Origin: Hydrogenophilales bacterium | Lineage (GTDB): Bacteria > Pseudomonadota > Gammaproteobacteria > Burkholderiales > Thiobacillaceae | NCBI GenBank assembly: GCA_016195805.1 | Contig: JACPYT010000007.1 | Span: 1-64,000, forward strand | Direction of reading: 5' to 3' | DNA length: 64,000 nucleotides | In this document: positions 35,389 to 46,634 of the stretch, one piece after another | Numbering within the stretch: the first letter of the stretch is position 1 | Layout of the letters: each line of letters opens with the position of its first letter | Made by a program: the position numbers and the translations under genes | The notes under the pieces: model-generated | Databases searched by the model: none | Seen by the model: the letters and a program-made list of their open reading frames with translations, nothing else | What the model was told of the DNA's origin: nothing

Positions 35389-35410
35389 ACGCCCCGCAGA
35401 TGCGGGGCGT
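35389..35410 (-). terminator. terminator hairpin between rpsO and pnp
   Basis: Ten-base-pair stem ACGCCCCGCA/TGCGGGGCGT with a two-base loop and a T5 tract on the minus strand. In E. coli the same position holds a leaky terminator plus RNase III sites that set pnp expression; a similar role is likely. Confidence 0.85.
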
Positions 35411-35490
35411 GCGAAATTCAGGGGGCAAAACGCCCCATCCACTGTGCCGGTGCAGCAGGGTGCCGGGTCATCACAGTGGCCCTGTCGGGT

Positions 35491-35760
35491 TTACTTGCGC
35501 AGACTGAGGCGGTCGATCAGGATCTTGTAGCCTTCGAGGTTGGTGCGCTTCAGGTAGTCGAGCAGCTTGCGGCGGCGGCTCACCATCTTCAGCAGACCAC
35601 GACGCGAGTGGTGGTCCTTCATGTTGGCCTTGAAGTGGCCGGTCAGATCGTTGATGCGTGCCGTCAGCAGGGCAACCTGCACTTCGGGCGAGCCGGTATC
35701 GGCGGCAGCGCGTTGATAATTCTGGACGATTTCAGCTTTTTGAGCGACGGTAACAGCCAT
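35491..35760 (-). CDS. rpsO: 30S ribosomal protein S15
   Basis: 89 residues, exact family length, with the conserved [23 protein letters not shown] and [23 protein letters not shown] helices that contact 16S rRNA helices 20-22. AAGGAGT precedes ATG 35760. Lies 90 bases after truB, probably with its own promoter as well as read-through. Confidence 0.98.
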   Translation of the reverse strand: MAVTVAQKAEIVQNYQRAAADTGSPEVQVALLTARINDLTGHFKANMKDHHSRRGLLKMVSRRRKLLDYLKRTNLEGYKILIDRLSLRK

Positions 35761-35850
35761 GGTGTACTCCTTGTTAAATCGCGTGGCCTGCGGCTGTGCG
35801 GGACACGTTCGGGGAAAACATCGCATTTTACGCGAAAAGAGCCAACCAGC

Positions 35851-36747
35851 TCAAGTCTGCAGGGTGGCGATCAAGCGGCGCGGGATCAGCTTGCCTGCAT
35901 CGATGTCAGCAAGGCCGATAAAGCTGTGCGATGCCGTATACACGCGCGTCAGCCCCGGGTGTGCAGCCGGATGTGCGACGCTGCGGCCTTGGCGCAAGGC
36001 CTCGGCATCGGTTGCATCGAGCTGTATGGCAGGCAGGTGCGCCACCAGGCAGTCTGCCGGCAACAGCAAATTCTGGCGCTGGCTGGCGCCGAGCGTTTCC
36101 AGTTCGGCAAGCGTGTGCGCCTGTTCCAGCAGGAATCCGCCGGCGGCGGTACGCGTCAGTGCCGTGAGGTGGGCGCCGCAGCCGAGTGCGGCGCCGATGT
36201 CCTGCGCCAGCGTGCGGATATAGGTGCCGGCACTGCATTGCACGTCGAGGACGAGCCGCGGCGGCTCGCATTCGATGCACGCCAGGTCACGAATCGTCAC
36301 CTTACGCGCAGGGCGCTCGATTTCGATCCCGGCGCGGGCATATTCATAGAGCGGGCGTCCCTGGTGCTTGAGCGCCGAATGCATGGGCGGGATCTGCTCG
36401 ATTTCGCCCATGAAGCGCGGCAGCACGGCGGCGATGTCGGCGCAGCTGGCCGCCACCTCGCGGGTGTCGAGCACTTCGCCTTCGGGGTCGCCGGTCGTGG
36501 TGGTGACGCCCAGTTGCAGCACGGCGCGATAGCGCTTGTCCGCATCCAGCAGGTAGGCCGAGAACTTGGTGGCCTCGCCGAAACACAGCGGCAGCAGCCC
36601 GTCGGCGAAGGGGTCGAGGGTGCCGGTATGGCCCGCCTTTTTGGCGTTGAGCAGCCATTTGGCTTTTTGCAGCGCGGCGTTGGAGGTGATGCCGACCGGC
36701 TTGTTCAGCAGCAGCACGCCATCGATCGGCTGGCGGGCGGGTTTCAC
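35851..36747 (-). CDS. truB: tRNA pseudouridine-55 synthase
   Basis: 298 residues. Catalytic Asp45 in GHTGTLDPFADGLLP, the KP motif LLNKPVG near the N-terminus, and a C-terminal PUA-like portion (RVYTASHSFIGLADID). Its start overlaps the rbfA stop by four bases. Confidence 0.97.
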   Translation of the reverse strand: MKPARQPIDGVLLLNKPVGITSNAALQKAKWLLNAKKAGHTGTLDPFADGLLPLCFGEATKFSAYLLDADKRYRAVLQLGVTTTTGDPEGEVLDTREVAASCADIAAVLPRFMGEIEQIPPMHSALKHQGRPLYEYARAGIEIERPARKVTIRDLACIECEPPRLVLDVQCSAGTYIRTLAQDIGAALGCGAHLTALTRTAAGGFLLEQAHTLAELETLGASQRQNLLLPADCLVAHLPAIQLDATDAEALRQGRSVAHPAAHPGLTRVYTASHSFIGLADIDAGKLIPRRLIATLQT

Positions 36748-37117
36748 GCGTCTTTCGGGTGTTTGGCGTCTTCGGCGACGGCCGATTCGATCAATTGGGT
36801 GAGCTCAATGCCGCGCTCGACCGAACGGTCGTACACGAAAGTGAGTTTGGGTACCACGCGCAGCTGCATGCGGTGCGACAGTTGCGAGCGCAGAAAGCCG
36901 CTGGCGCGCTGCAGGCCCTGCAGGCAAGCGGCATGCTCGGCCTCGCCACCCAGCGTGGTGAAGAAGACCTTGGCAAACTCCATGTCGCGGTTGACCTCCA
37001 CTTCGGTGATGGTCAGCATGCCGACGCGCGGATCCTTCACTTCCTGCCGGATCAATTCCGGCAGTTCGCGCTGGATCTGGTCGGCGATGCGCCGCGCTCT
37101 CGGGAAATCCTTCGGCA

Positions 37118-37118
<1 letters not shown>
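36744..37118 (-). CDS. rbfA: ribosome-binding factor A
   Basis: 124 residues with the KH-like fold (RRIADQIQRELPELI, DPRVGMLTITEVEVNRDMEFAKVFF). 30S maturation and cold adaptation factor. ATG shares one base with the infB stop (TAATG), giving tight coupling. Confidence 0.97.
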
Positions 37119-39883
<2,765 letters not shown>

Positions 39884-39892
39884 GCAGTCCTC

Positions 39893-41371
39893 TTAGCCTT
39901 GGGCGAACCAGGGCGCGCGTGCGGCCATGATCAATTGTTTGGCACGTTCGGCATCCATGGCGGCCATTTCGGTCAGCTCATCGACGGCCAGTTCGGCCAG
40001 ATCCTCGGTGGTGTGGACGCCCTTGCTGGCGAGCGTGCGTGCGGTTTCGGCGTCCATGCCTTCGAGCGACAGCAGATCGCCCGCGGAGGCTTCGACCTGT
40101 TCCTCGCCGACGATGGCGGCGGTCAGCAGGGCATTGCGGGCACGGTTGCGCAGTTCGTTGACCAGGTCTTCGTCGAAGGCCTCGATCTCGAGCATTTCGT
40201 TCAGCGGCACATAGGCGACCTCTTCCAGCGTGGAGAAGCCCTCGTCGACCAGGATCTGGGCGACTTCCTCGTCCACATCGAGCTTCTCGATGAAGAGTGC
40301 GAGCGTCTTGCCGCTTTCGGCCGACTGTTTTTCTTCGGCCGTTTCGCGCGACATGATGTTGAGCTCCCAGCCGGTCAGCTCGGACGCCAGGCGCACGTTC
40401 TGGCCGCCGCGGCCGATCGCCATCGCCAGTTGCTCCTCGTCCACCACAACGTCCATGCTGTGCCTGTCTTCGTCGACCACGATGGAACTGACTTCGGCCG
40501 GCGCCAGGGCGTTGATCACGTACTGTGCCGGATCGGCCGACCAGTGGATGATGTCGACGCGTTCGCCGGCGAGTTCGTTGGTCACCGAAGTGACGCGCGA
40601 ACCTCTAAGGCCGATGCAGGTGCCGATCGGGTCGATGCGCGGGTCGTGCGACACCACGGCGATCTTGGCGCGCAGGCCGGGATCGCGGGCGGCCGCCTTG
40701 ATCTCGAGCAGACCTTCCTCGATTTCCGGCACTTCCAGCTCGAACAGCTTCATGATGAATTCGGGCGCGGTGCGCGACAGCACCACCTGCGGGCCGCGGG
40801 CGCCGCGGTCGATGCGCAGCAGGTAGGCGCGCACGCGGTCGCCGACGCGCAGGTTTTCGCGCGGGATCATCTGGTCGCGGTGCAGGAAGCCTTCGACGCG
40901 GCCCGATTCGATGATGGCGTTGCCGCGGTCGATGCGCTTCACCACGCCGTTGACGAGGTGTTCCTTGCGGGCCAGGAAGTCGCTGATGATCTGCTCGCGT
41001 TCGGCGTCGCGGATCTTCTGCAGGATGACCTGCTTGGCGGCCTGGGCGCCGATGCGGCCGAATTCGACGTTTTCCAGCGGCTCCTCGATGTAGTCGCCGA
41101 TTTCGATGTCGGGAATCTTGTCCTGGGCGTCGATCAGCAGGATCTGGTAGCCCTCGGATTCAAGGTCGGCTTCGGTCACGACCTGCCAGCGGCGGAAGGA
41201 TTCGTAGTCGCCGGTGTCGCGGTCGATCGATACGCGCACGTCGGCCTCTTCCTTGAAGCGTTTCTTGGTGGCGGAGGCGAGCGCCTGCTCCAGCGCTTCG
41301 AACACCACTTCCTTGTCCACGTTCTTTTCGCGTGCCAGCGCATCGGCCAGCATCAACATTTCACGACTCAT
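39893..41371 (-). CDS. nusA: transcription termination/antitermination factor NusA
   Basis: 492 residues: N-terminal RNA-polymerase-binding domain, S1 (~135-200), two KH domains (~230-345, with [16 protein letters not shown] and [16 protein letters not shown]) and two C-terminal acidic repeats (~365-490, present as in E. coli). ATG 41371 follows GGAGGG. Controls pausing and termination, and in E. coli also its own operon. Confidence 0.98.
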   Translation of the reverse strand: MSREMLMLADALAREKNVDKEVVFEALEQALASATKKRFKEEADVRVSIDRDTGDYESFRRWQVVTEADLESEGYQILLIDAQDKIPDIEIGDYIEEPLENVEFGRIGAQAAKQVILQKIRDAEREQIISDFLARKEHLVNGVVKRIDRGNAIIESGRVEGFLHRDQMIPRENLRVGDRVRAYLLRIDRGARGPQVVLSRTAPEFIMKLFELEVPEIEEGLLEIKAAARDPGLRAKIAVVSHDPRIDPIGTCIGLRGSRVTSVTNELAGERVDIIHWSADPAQYVINALAPAEVSSIVVDEDRHSMDVVVDEEQLAMAIGRGGQNVRLASELTGWELNIMSRETAEEKQSAESGKTLALFIEKLDVDEEVAQILVDEGFSTLEEVAYVPLNEMLEIEAFDEDLVNELRNRARNALLTAAIVGEEQVEASAGDLLSLEGMDAETARTLASKGVHTTEDLAELAVDELTEMAAMDAERAKQLIMAARAPWFAQG

Positions 41372-41393
41372 ATTCCCTCCAGCCCTGCTACGC

Positions 41394-41822
41394 CTAAACC
41401 ATCGGTTTAAGACGGGCAGCGTCCACATTTCTCAAATCAACCGACACTTCCGTGCCATCGACGATCAACTTCACCGCATCGCCTTCCAGACCGACCAGCT
41501 GACCGCTCAGGCGGCGCCGGTTGTCCATCGGCACCCTCAGCTTCAGCGTCACCGGCTCGCCGGCGAAGCGCGCATAGTCCTGCGGCTTGACCAGCGGCCG
41601 GTCGAGGCCGGGCGAGGACACTTCCAGCCTGTCATAGTCGATGTTCTCGACCGTGAACAGATGGGTCAGGTGATTGCTCACCGCGACGCAGTCGTCGATC
41701 GTGATGCCGCCTGGCTTGTCGATGAAAATCCGGATCAGCCCGCGTCCGGCGCGCTCCAGCATCACCAGCTCGTAACCGAGTCCGGCAAGCACAGGCTCCA
41801 GGCGGGCGGGCAAATCCATCAT
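41394..41822 (-). CDS. rimP: ribosome maturation factor RimP
   Basis: 142 residues. Conserved [24 protein letters not shown] and [10 protein letters not shown] segments of the 30S assembly factor. First protein gene of the nusA-infB operon; 22 bases from nusA. Two adjacent ATG codons (41822, 41819) are both possible starts. Confidence 0.95.
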   Translation of the reverse strand: MMDLPARLEPVLAGLGYELVMLERAGRGLIRIFIDKPGGITIDDCVAVSNHLTHLFTVENIDYDRLEVSSPGLDRPLVKPQDYARFAGEPVTLKLRVPMDNRRRLSGQLVGLEGDAVKLIVDGTEVSVDLRNVDAARLKPMV

Positions 41823-41888
41823 CGCAAATCCATCGCCATGCCATAGCGTGACCCGGGCAGGGCACGCAGCACGGCACAAAGCACAAAT

Positions 41889-41910
41889 AAAAAATGGGCG
41901 AACCGCCCAT
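41889..41910 (-). terminator. attenuator-like hairpin in the rimP-nusA leader
   Basis: ATGGGCG/CGCCCAT stem with a three-base loop followed on the minus strand by a T-rich tract. It lies between the extended -10 promoter at 41935-41940 and rimP, so it would act on the operon leader as well as on tRNA read-through. Confidence 0.7.
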
Positions 41911-41934
41911 CGTGTTAATAATTAAAGCGCAAAA

Positions 41935-41943
41935 ATTATACCA
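41935..41943 (-). promoter_or_regulatory. extended -10 promoter for rimP-nusA-infB
   Basis: On the minus strand TGGTATAAT, a full TGnTATAAT extended -10, sits 24 bases past the tRNA-Leu 3' end; the -35 region is weak. Predicted leader about 106 bases. Confidence 0.55.
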
Positions 41944-41965
41944 CTCGGGCCGGTGAACTGGAAGG

Positions 41966-42052
41966 TGGTGCCCGGAACCGGAATCGAACCGGTACGCCAT
42001 CGCTGGCGAGGGATTTTAAGTCCCTTGTGTCTACCAATTTCACCATCCGGGC
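41966..42052 (-). tRNA. tRNA-Leu(TAA)
   Basis: 87 bases with long variable arm and encoded CCA. Anticodon loop CTTAAAA gives TAA. Third of Gly-Cys-Leu, the same order as E. coli glyW-cysT-leuZ. Confidence 0.97.
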
Positions 42053-42076
42053 GAAGCGGACAGTTGGCCTTGAGTC

Positions 42077-42150
42077 TGGAGGCGCGAGCCGGAGTCGAAC
42101 CGACCTACACGGATTTGCAATCCGGTGCATAACCGCTTTGCTATCGCGCC
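42077..42150 (-). tRNA. tRNA-Cys(GCA)
   Basis: 74 bases with encoded CCA; acceptor GGCGCGA/TCGCGCC, anticodon loop TTGCAAA gives GCA, discriminator U as required for CysRS. Confidence 0.97.
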
Positions 42151-42176
42151 GTCGCGGTAAAACGCTTGAACGAAAA

Positions 42177-42211
42177 GGGGAAAACGTCCGGCTAAGCCTT
42201 CTGTTTTCCCC
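42177..42211. repeat. perfect 9-base inverted repeat between tRNA-Gly and tRNA-Cys
   Basis: GGGGAAAAC and GTTTTCCCC with a 17-base loop in the tRNA spacer. It would fold as a stem in the tRNA precursor and may guide processing. Confidence 0.6.
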
Positions 42212-42218
42212 GGAATTC

Positions 42219-42294
42219 TGGAGCGGGAAAGGAGGTTCGAACTCCCGACCTCAACCTTGGCAAGGTTGCGCTCTACCAGCTGAGCTATTCCCGC
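42219..42294 (-). tRNA. tRNA-Gly(GCC)
   Basis: 76 bases with encoded CCA; acceptor GCGGGAA/TTCCCGC, anticodon loop TTGCCAA gives GCC. First tRNA after pgsA. Confidence 0.97.
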
Positions 42295-42353
42295 GTTGAA
42301 GGCTGCGCATTATGGGGATTTCGTTTTTTTCTGTCAACAGCCGGCAGCAATTT

Positions 42354-42923
42354 TCATGAAGTTTTTTGCAGGGCACGCGCCGCCATCACCAGGTAGTAAA
42401 TCATGGACACCAGGGTGAGCAGGGCGGCGACCCAGATCAGCAGTGTGCCGATGGTCGCAATGGGCAAGCCTCCGACCGGGTTGAAGTACAGCAGCAACAC
42501 GATGGCGATCATTTGCGCCGCAGTTTTCAGCTTGCCAACGAAGGACACCGCCACGCTGGCCGATTTGCCGGCCTTGGCCATCCACTCGCGCAAGGCGGAA
42601 ATGGTGATTTCGCGGCCGATGATGATGAGGCCGATCAGCGGCGCCACCCGGTCGAGGTCGATCAGCACGATGAGCGCGGCGGCGACCATCAGCTTGTCGG
42701 CGACCGGATCGAGGAAGGCACCGAAGGCCGAGGTTTGTCCCAGTTTGCGCGCCAGCCAGCCGTCGAGCCAGTCGGTCAGCGCGGCCACCCCGAAGAATGC
42801 TGCCGCCAGCAGATTGGCCTCGGACGGCGTCACCCAGCCGTCGGGGAGGTAGAACACGCCCGCCATCAACGGAATGAAGAGGATGCGCAGCCAGGTGAGA
42901 AGGTTGGGGAGATTGAGCGGCAT
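42354..42923 (-). CDS. pgsA: CDP-diacylglycerol-glycerol-3-phosphate 3-phosphatidyltransferase
   Basis: 189 residues. The CDP-alcohol phosphotransferase motif DG-x2-AR-x8-G-x3-D-x3-D is seen in DGWLARKLGQTSAFGAFLDPVAD. About five membrane helices. Makes phosphatidylglycerol phosphate. Five bases after uvrC, same neighbour order as E. coli. Confidence 0.96.
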   Translation of the reverse strand: MPLNLPNLLTWLRILFIPLMAGVFYLPDGWVTPSEANLLAAAFFGVAALTDWLDGWLARKLGQTSAFGAFLDPVADKLMVAAALIVLIDLDRVAPLIGLIIIGREITISALREWMAKAGKSASVAVSFVGKLKTAAQMIAIVLLLYFNPVGGLPIATIGTLLIWVAALLTLVSMIYYLVMAARALQKTS

Positions 42924-42928
42924 CAGCG

Positions 42929-44725
42929 TTAATGGAGGGCGTTATAGAGGGTTTCCGCCAATTCTCGGCTGATACCGTTCACCGAGGCAAGCGCGTCGAC
43001 GCCGGCGTCGCGCACGCCCTGCAGCCCGCCGAAGTGTTCCAGCAGCTGTTTACGGCGTTTGGGGCCGATGCCGGGGATGTCTTCCAGCGTCGACTGCAGG
43101 CGTACCTTGCCGCGCTTGGCGCGGTGGCCGGTGATGGCGAAGCGGTGCGCCTCGTCGCGCACCTGCTGGATCAGATGGAAGCCGGGGTGGTCCTTGGCGA
43201 GATTGAGTTCGCGGCCGTCGGCGAAGATCAGCGTTTCCAGCCCGGGTTTGCGCGCCTCGCCCTTGGCGACGCCGAGCAGCGGTACGTCGCCCAGTCCGAG
43301 TTCGGCCATTGCCTCGACCGCCATTGATATCTGGCCCTTGCCGCCGTCGATCAGCAGCAGGTCGGGCAGCACGCCGTTTTCCTCGACGCTCTTGTGGAAG
43401 CGCTTGATCAGCGCGGCGTGCATCGCGGCGTAGTCGTCGCCCGGCGTGATGCCGCTGATGTTGTAGCGCCGGTAGTCGGATTTCTTCAGGTCGTCGCCTT
43501 CGTAGACGACGCAGGAGGCCACGGTCGCTTCGCCCATGGTGTGCGAGATGTCGAAGCACTCGATACGGTTGAGCGTCGGCAGGTCGAGCGTGTCGCGCAG
43601 CGCGGCGAGCCGTTGCGACTGGTTGGCGCGGTCGGCGCTGCGGCGCTCGGCCGACAGGCGCGCGTTGGCCTGCGCCATGCCGATCCAGACACGGCGTTCG
43701 CCGGTGACGCGGTGCAGCAGGCTGACTTTTTTCCCGGCCTGTTCGGTGAGCAGCGTTTCCAGTGCGTCGGTCTCGATCGCTTCGCTGACCAGGATGCGCG
43801 CCGGGATGGGGTGGTCGAGGTAGTGCTGGACGATGAAAGCCTCCAGCGCCTCGGCCGGCGTCGCGCCTTCGCCGTGCTGCGGGAAAAAGCTGCGATCGCC
43901 GAGATGACGACCGCCGCGGATCATGGTCAGATTGACCGCGATCACGCCACCGGCTTCGGCGACCGCCACCACGTCGGCGTCGGCTTCGCTGCCGGTGGTG
44001 TCGACGAACTGCTTCTCGCGCACCGTCGCCAGCATGCGCAGGCGGTCGCGCAGCAGCGCGGCGGTCTCGAAATCGAGCGCGGCCGCGGCGGCGTTCATCT
44101 GCTCGGTGATGTGTTCGGTGAGGGCGCTGGCCTCGCCGTGCAGCAGTTGGGCGGCCTCGACGACGTCGCGCGCGTAGGCTTCCGGCGTGACGTGTCCGAC
44201 GCAAGGCGCGGTGCAGCGTTTGATCTGATACAGCAGGCAGGGCCGCGAGCGGTTGGCGAACACGGTGTCCTCGCAGGTGCGCAGCTGGAACACCTTCTGC
44301 AGCAGCTGGATGCTTTCGCGTACCGCATAGGAATTGGGGTAGGGGCCGAACGCCTGGTCGCGCTTTTTCGGCGTGCCGCGGAAATAGGCCAGGCGCGGAA
44401 AGCGGTGGCCGGTCAGCAGCAGGTAGGGATAGGACTTGTCGTCGCGGAACAGGATATTGAAGCGCGGCTTCAAGCCCTTGATCAGGTTGTTTTCCAGCAG
44501 CAGCGCCTCGGCCTCGGTACGCGTCACCGTGGTGTCGATGTGGTCGACGCTTTTCAGCATCAGCCGGATGCGCGGGCTCTGGTCGCTTTTCTGGAAGTAG
44601 CTGGAAACGCGTTTTTTCAGGTCCTTCGCCTTGCCGACGTAGAGCACGGCGTCGGCCGCATCGATCATGCGGTAGACGCCGGGCAGGGTGGGTAGCGAGG
44701 CGAGAAATTCCTTGTCGACGCTCAA
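42929..44725 (-). CDS. uvrC: excinuclease ABC subunit C
   Basis: 598 residues. GIY-YIG nuclease (14-95, [26 protein letters not shown]), Cys-bearing linker, UVR motif (~200-235), RNase H-like nuclease (~380-535, ECFDISH and DGGKGQ) and C-terminal tandem HhH ([16 protein letters not shown]). Makes both incisions in nucleotide excision repair. Start is a TTG (MSVDKEFL), unusual but where the family begins, three bases after the upstream tautomerase stop. Confidence 0.96.
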   Translation of the reverse strand: MSVDKEFLASLPTLPGVYRMIDAADAVLYVGKAKDLKKRVSSYFQKSDQSPRIRLMLKSVDHIDTTVTRTEAEALLLENNLIKGLKPRFNILFRDDKSYPYLLLTGHRFPRLAYFRGTPKKRDQAFGPYPNSYAVRESIQLLQKVFQLRTCEDTVFANRSRPCLLYQIKRCTAPCVGHVTPEAYARDVVEAAQLLHGEASALTEHITEQMNAAAAALDFETAALLRDRLRMLATVREKQFVDTTGSEADADVVAVAEAGGVIAVNLTMIRGGRHLGDRSFFPQHGEGATPAEALEAFIVQHYLDHPIPARILVSEAIETDALETLLTEQAGKKVSLLHRVTGERRVWIGMAQANARLSAERRSADRANQSQRLAALRDTLDLPTLNRIECFDISHTMGEATVASCVVYEGDDLKKSDYRRYNISGITPGDDYAAMHAALIKRFHKSVEENGVLPDLLLIDGGKGQISMAVEAMAELGLGDVPLLGVAKGEARKPGLETLIFADGRELNLAKDHPGFHLIQQVRDEAHRFAITGHRAKRGKVRLQSTLEDIPGIGPKRRKQLLEHFGGLQGVRDAGVDALASVNGISRELAETLYNALH

Positions 44726-44728
44726 GGC

Positions 44729-44914
44729 TCAGTCTTCGTCGAGCAGCTTGCCGGCGATCGCCCAGTTCTCGTCCGGCAGTTCCTCGAACGCGATGTAGGT
44801 GTACGAAGCCGGCTTGCCGGCGTGGCGCTCCAGCGTGGCGGTGATTTCCTCGGCGACTTTCTGCTTCTGCTCGCGGGTGAGTGAGCCGGCGAGCTTGATG
44901 GTGACGACGGGCAT
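44729..44914 (-). CDS. 4-oxalocrotonate tautomerase family protein
   Basis: 61 residues, a single tautomerase unit beginning MPVVTIKLAG; Pro2 becomes the N-terminal catalytic base after Met removal. Such small proteins act as hexamers on enol/keto acids. No aromatic degradation genes are near, so the substrate is unknown. AAGGACT precedes the ATG; three-base gap to uvrC, two-base gap from the glycosylase gene. Confidence 0.85.
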   Translation of the reverse strand: MPVVTIKLAGSLTREQKQKVAEEITATLERHAGKPASYTYIAFEELPDENWAIAGKLLDED

Positions 44915-44916
44915 GG

Positions 44917-45540
44917 TCAGTCCTTCGCTTGAAGTTTCTCGAACACCGCCGTGAACATCTCCGGGGTGAGGCGGCGCGTCTGGGTATTGTAGCGGGAGCA
45001 GTGGTAGCTGCTGACCAGCCGCCGGCCGGCGGGCAGGCGGTAGTCGCTGGCGTGGGCGAAGGGGTAGTCCTTGAGCTTGAGGCCCTGCGCGCGCAGCACC
45101 GCCTGATGCGCGATCTGGCCCAACGCCAGGATGCTGGCGTGCGCGGGCAGGGCGTCCAGTTCGGCGGCGAGAAAGCGGTTGCATTCGCGAATTTCGCCTG
45201 GCTCTGGCTTGTTGGCGGGCGGCAGGCATTTCACCGCATTGGTGATGCGGCAGTCGGTGAGGATCAGGCCGTCATCGACCGAGACCGATAGCGGTGCACT
45301 GGCGTAGCCGAATTTGTGCAGGGTTTCGTACAGCAGCACGCCGGCATAATCGCCCGTGAAGGGGCGGCCGCTACGGTTGGCGCCGTGCATGCCCGGAGCG
45401 AGGCCGACGATTAGTAATTTCGGCGCAGGGTCGCCGAAGGCGGGCACAGGGTGGGCGTGGTAATCGGGGTGGCGGACGCGCACCTCATCGAGCAAGGTGG
45501 CGAGGCGCGGGCAGGCGCGGCAGTCGAGGTCGAAGTGCAT
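44917..45540 (-). CDS. uracil-DNA glycosylase, family 5 (UdgB-like)
   Basis: 207 residues. Motif A GLAPGMHGANRSGRPFTGD at about 46-64 is the family 5 form, which lacks the polar catalytic residue of family 1; motif B HCSRYNTQTRRLT closes the fold. Cys7, Cys10 and two later cysteines (KCLPPANKPEPGEIREC) would hold a 4Fe-4S cluster as in families 4 and 5. Removes uracil and other deaminated bases. Its start lies just past the bfr terminator. Confidence 0.88.
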   Translation of the reverse strand: MHFDLDCRACPRLATLLDEVRVRHPDYHAHPVPAFGDPAPKLLIVGLAPGMHGANRSGRPFTGDYAGVLLYETLHKFGYASAPLSVSVDDGLILTDCRITNAVKCLPPANKPEPGEIRECNRFLAAELDALPAHASILALGQIAHQAVLRAQGLKLKDYPFAHASDYRLPAGRRLVSSYHCSRYNTQTRRLTPEMFTAVFEKLQAKD

Positions 45541-45549
45541 TGGCAGCAA

Positions 45550-45574
45550 TAAAAACGCCCCATGGCGGGGGCGT
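45550..45574 (-). terminator. intrinsic terminator after bfr
   Basis: ACGCCCC/GGGGCGT stem and T5 on the minus strand, between bfr and the glycosylase gene. Confidence 0.88.
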
Positions 45575-45595
45575 CCATTGTACGCGTGACGCCGG

Positions 45596-46075
45596 TCAGC
45601 TTTCGATGGGGCCGGCGGCGGTTTGCATGTAGTTCTGCTCGCCCATGAGTTTGACCAGATCGAGTTGGGTTTCGAGATAGTCGATGTGTTCTTCGGTGTC
45701 TTCCTGGATGTCGACCAGGATTTCGCGCGAAACATAGTCCTTGACCGCTTCGCAAAACGCGATGGCCTCGACGTAGAGGATGCGGCCGGCGAGTTCGAGT
45801 TTGAGGTCGCATTCGAGGCATTCGACGACGTTTTCGCCGATCATCAGCTTGTTCAGGTCCTGCAGGTTGGGCAGGCCTTCCAGAAAGAGAATGCGCTCGA
45901 TCAGCTTGTCGGCGTGATGCATTTCCTCGATGGACTCTTCATATTCATGTTTGCCCAGCGCGGTCAGCCCCCAGTTCTTGTACATGCGGGCATGCAGGAA
46001 ATACTGGTTGATGGCGGTGAGTTCCACCGTCAGGGCCTTGTTCAGATACTGGATGACTTTCTTGTCGCCTTTCAT
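45596..46075 (-). CDS. bfr: bacterioferritin
   Basis: 159 residues, normal length. Ferroxidase ligands Glu18, Glu51, His54, Glu127 and His130 (EEHIDYLE) and haem ligand Met52 are all in register with E. coli Bfr; start [13 protein letters not shown] is also shared. 24-mer iron store. AGGAG precedes ATG 46075. Sits downstream of bfd, 144 bases away with a GGCAACGC hairpin (46175-46192) in the gap. Confidence 0.97.
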   Translation of the reverse strand: MKGDKKVIQYLNKALTVELTAINQYFLHARMYKNWGLTALGKHEYEESIEEMHHADKLIERILFLEGLPNLQDLNKLMIGENVVECLECDLKLELAGRILYVEAIAFCEAVKDYVSREILVDIQEDTEEHIDYLETQLDLVKLMGEQNYMQTAAGPIES

Positions 46076-46219
46076 GGCCGCTCCTGGTGGTTGAAGATAC
46101 CCGCAGGTGGGGGGGCGGGCCGGGGGATGACTCAATGGCGAGGCGCGATTAGCAGCATTCTAGATGCCGGTGCGGGCAACGCAAGCGTTGCCGGTAACCT
46201 GCTAGCGGAGGCTGGCGGA

Positions 46220-46432
46220 TCAGGCCGCCACGAGACCGGGGCAGCCTGCTGTGTCGCTGCGTGTTTCGGCCACGGCCTCGCGCAGGACTTCTCTGGCGCA
46301 ACGGCCGCATTTTCCGCACTGGGTGGCGACGCCTAGCTGGCGGCTCAATTCGCGCATGGTGCATACGCCTTCGGTACGCACAAGCCGACGGATATCGGTG
46401 TCGGTGACACTGTGGCAAAGGCAGACATACAT
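46220..46432 (-). CDS. bfd: bacterioferritin-associated ferredoxin
   Basis: 70 residues. [2Fe-2S] cysteines in MYVCLCHSV and QCGKCGRCAREVL. Bfd reduces the Bfr core to release iron when iron is scarce. Start ATG 46432 after GGAGGG. Preceded by a promoter that overlaps a Fur-like site. Confidence 0.95.
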   Translation of the reverse strand: MYVCLCHSVTDTDIRRLVRTEGVCTMRELSRQLGVATQCGKCGRCAREVLREAVAETRSDTAGCPGLVAA

Positions 46433-46471
46433 GGGGACCCTCCAGCGGAGCAATGATTGGCCTGAAGGCGT

Positions 46472-46503
46472 ATTGTATACAAATGGGAATGATTGTCAAT
46501 AAC
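46472..46503 (-). promoter_or_regulatory. bfd promoter with overlapping Fur box
   Basis: On the minus strand TTGACA (46499-46494), 16 bases, TACAAT (46477-46472). The 19-mer at 46503-46485, GTTATTGACAATCATTCCC, matches the Fur consensus at 14 of 19 positions and covers the -35. Confidence 0.65.
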
Positions 46504-46634
46504 ATCCTTGTTCTGTATGGCGCATGCCCGATCCGGCACTTGTCGATGGGTTCCCCACGCTCTTTTTTTGTTGGGCCAAGGCATCGAGCGCATCACGCCT
46601 GGATGGCTGGCATACAAAAAAAAGCGACAGGGAT

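Noticed and set aside
33402-35507. A 701-codon plus-strand open frame
   Set aside because: Antisense to pnp; low-complexity Gly/Asp/Arg/His composition and no domain.
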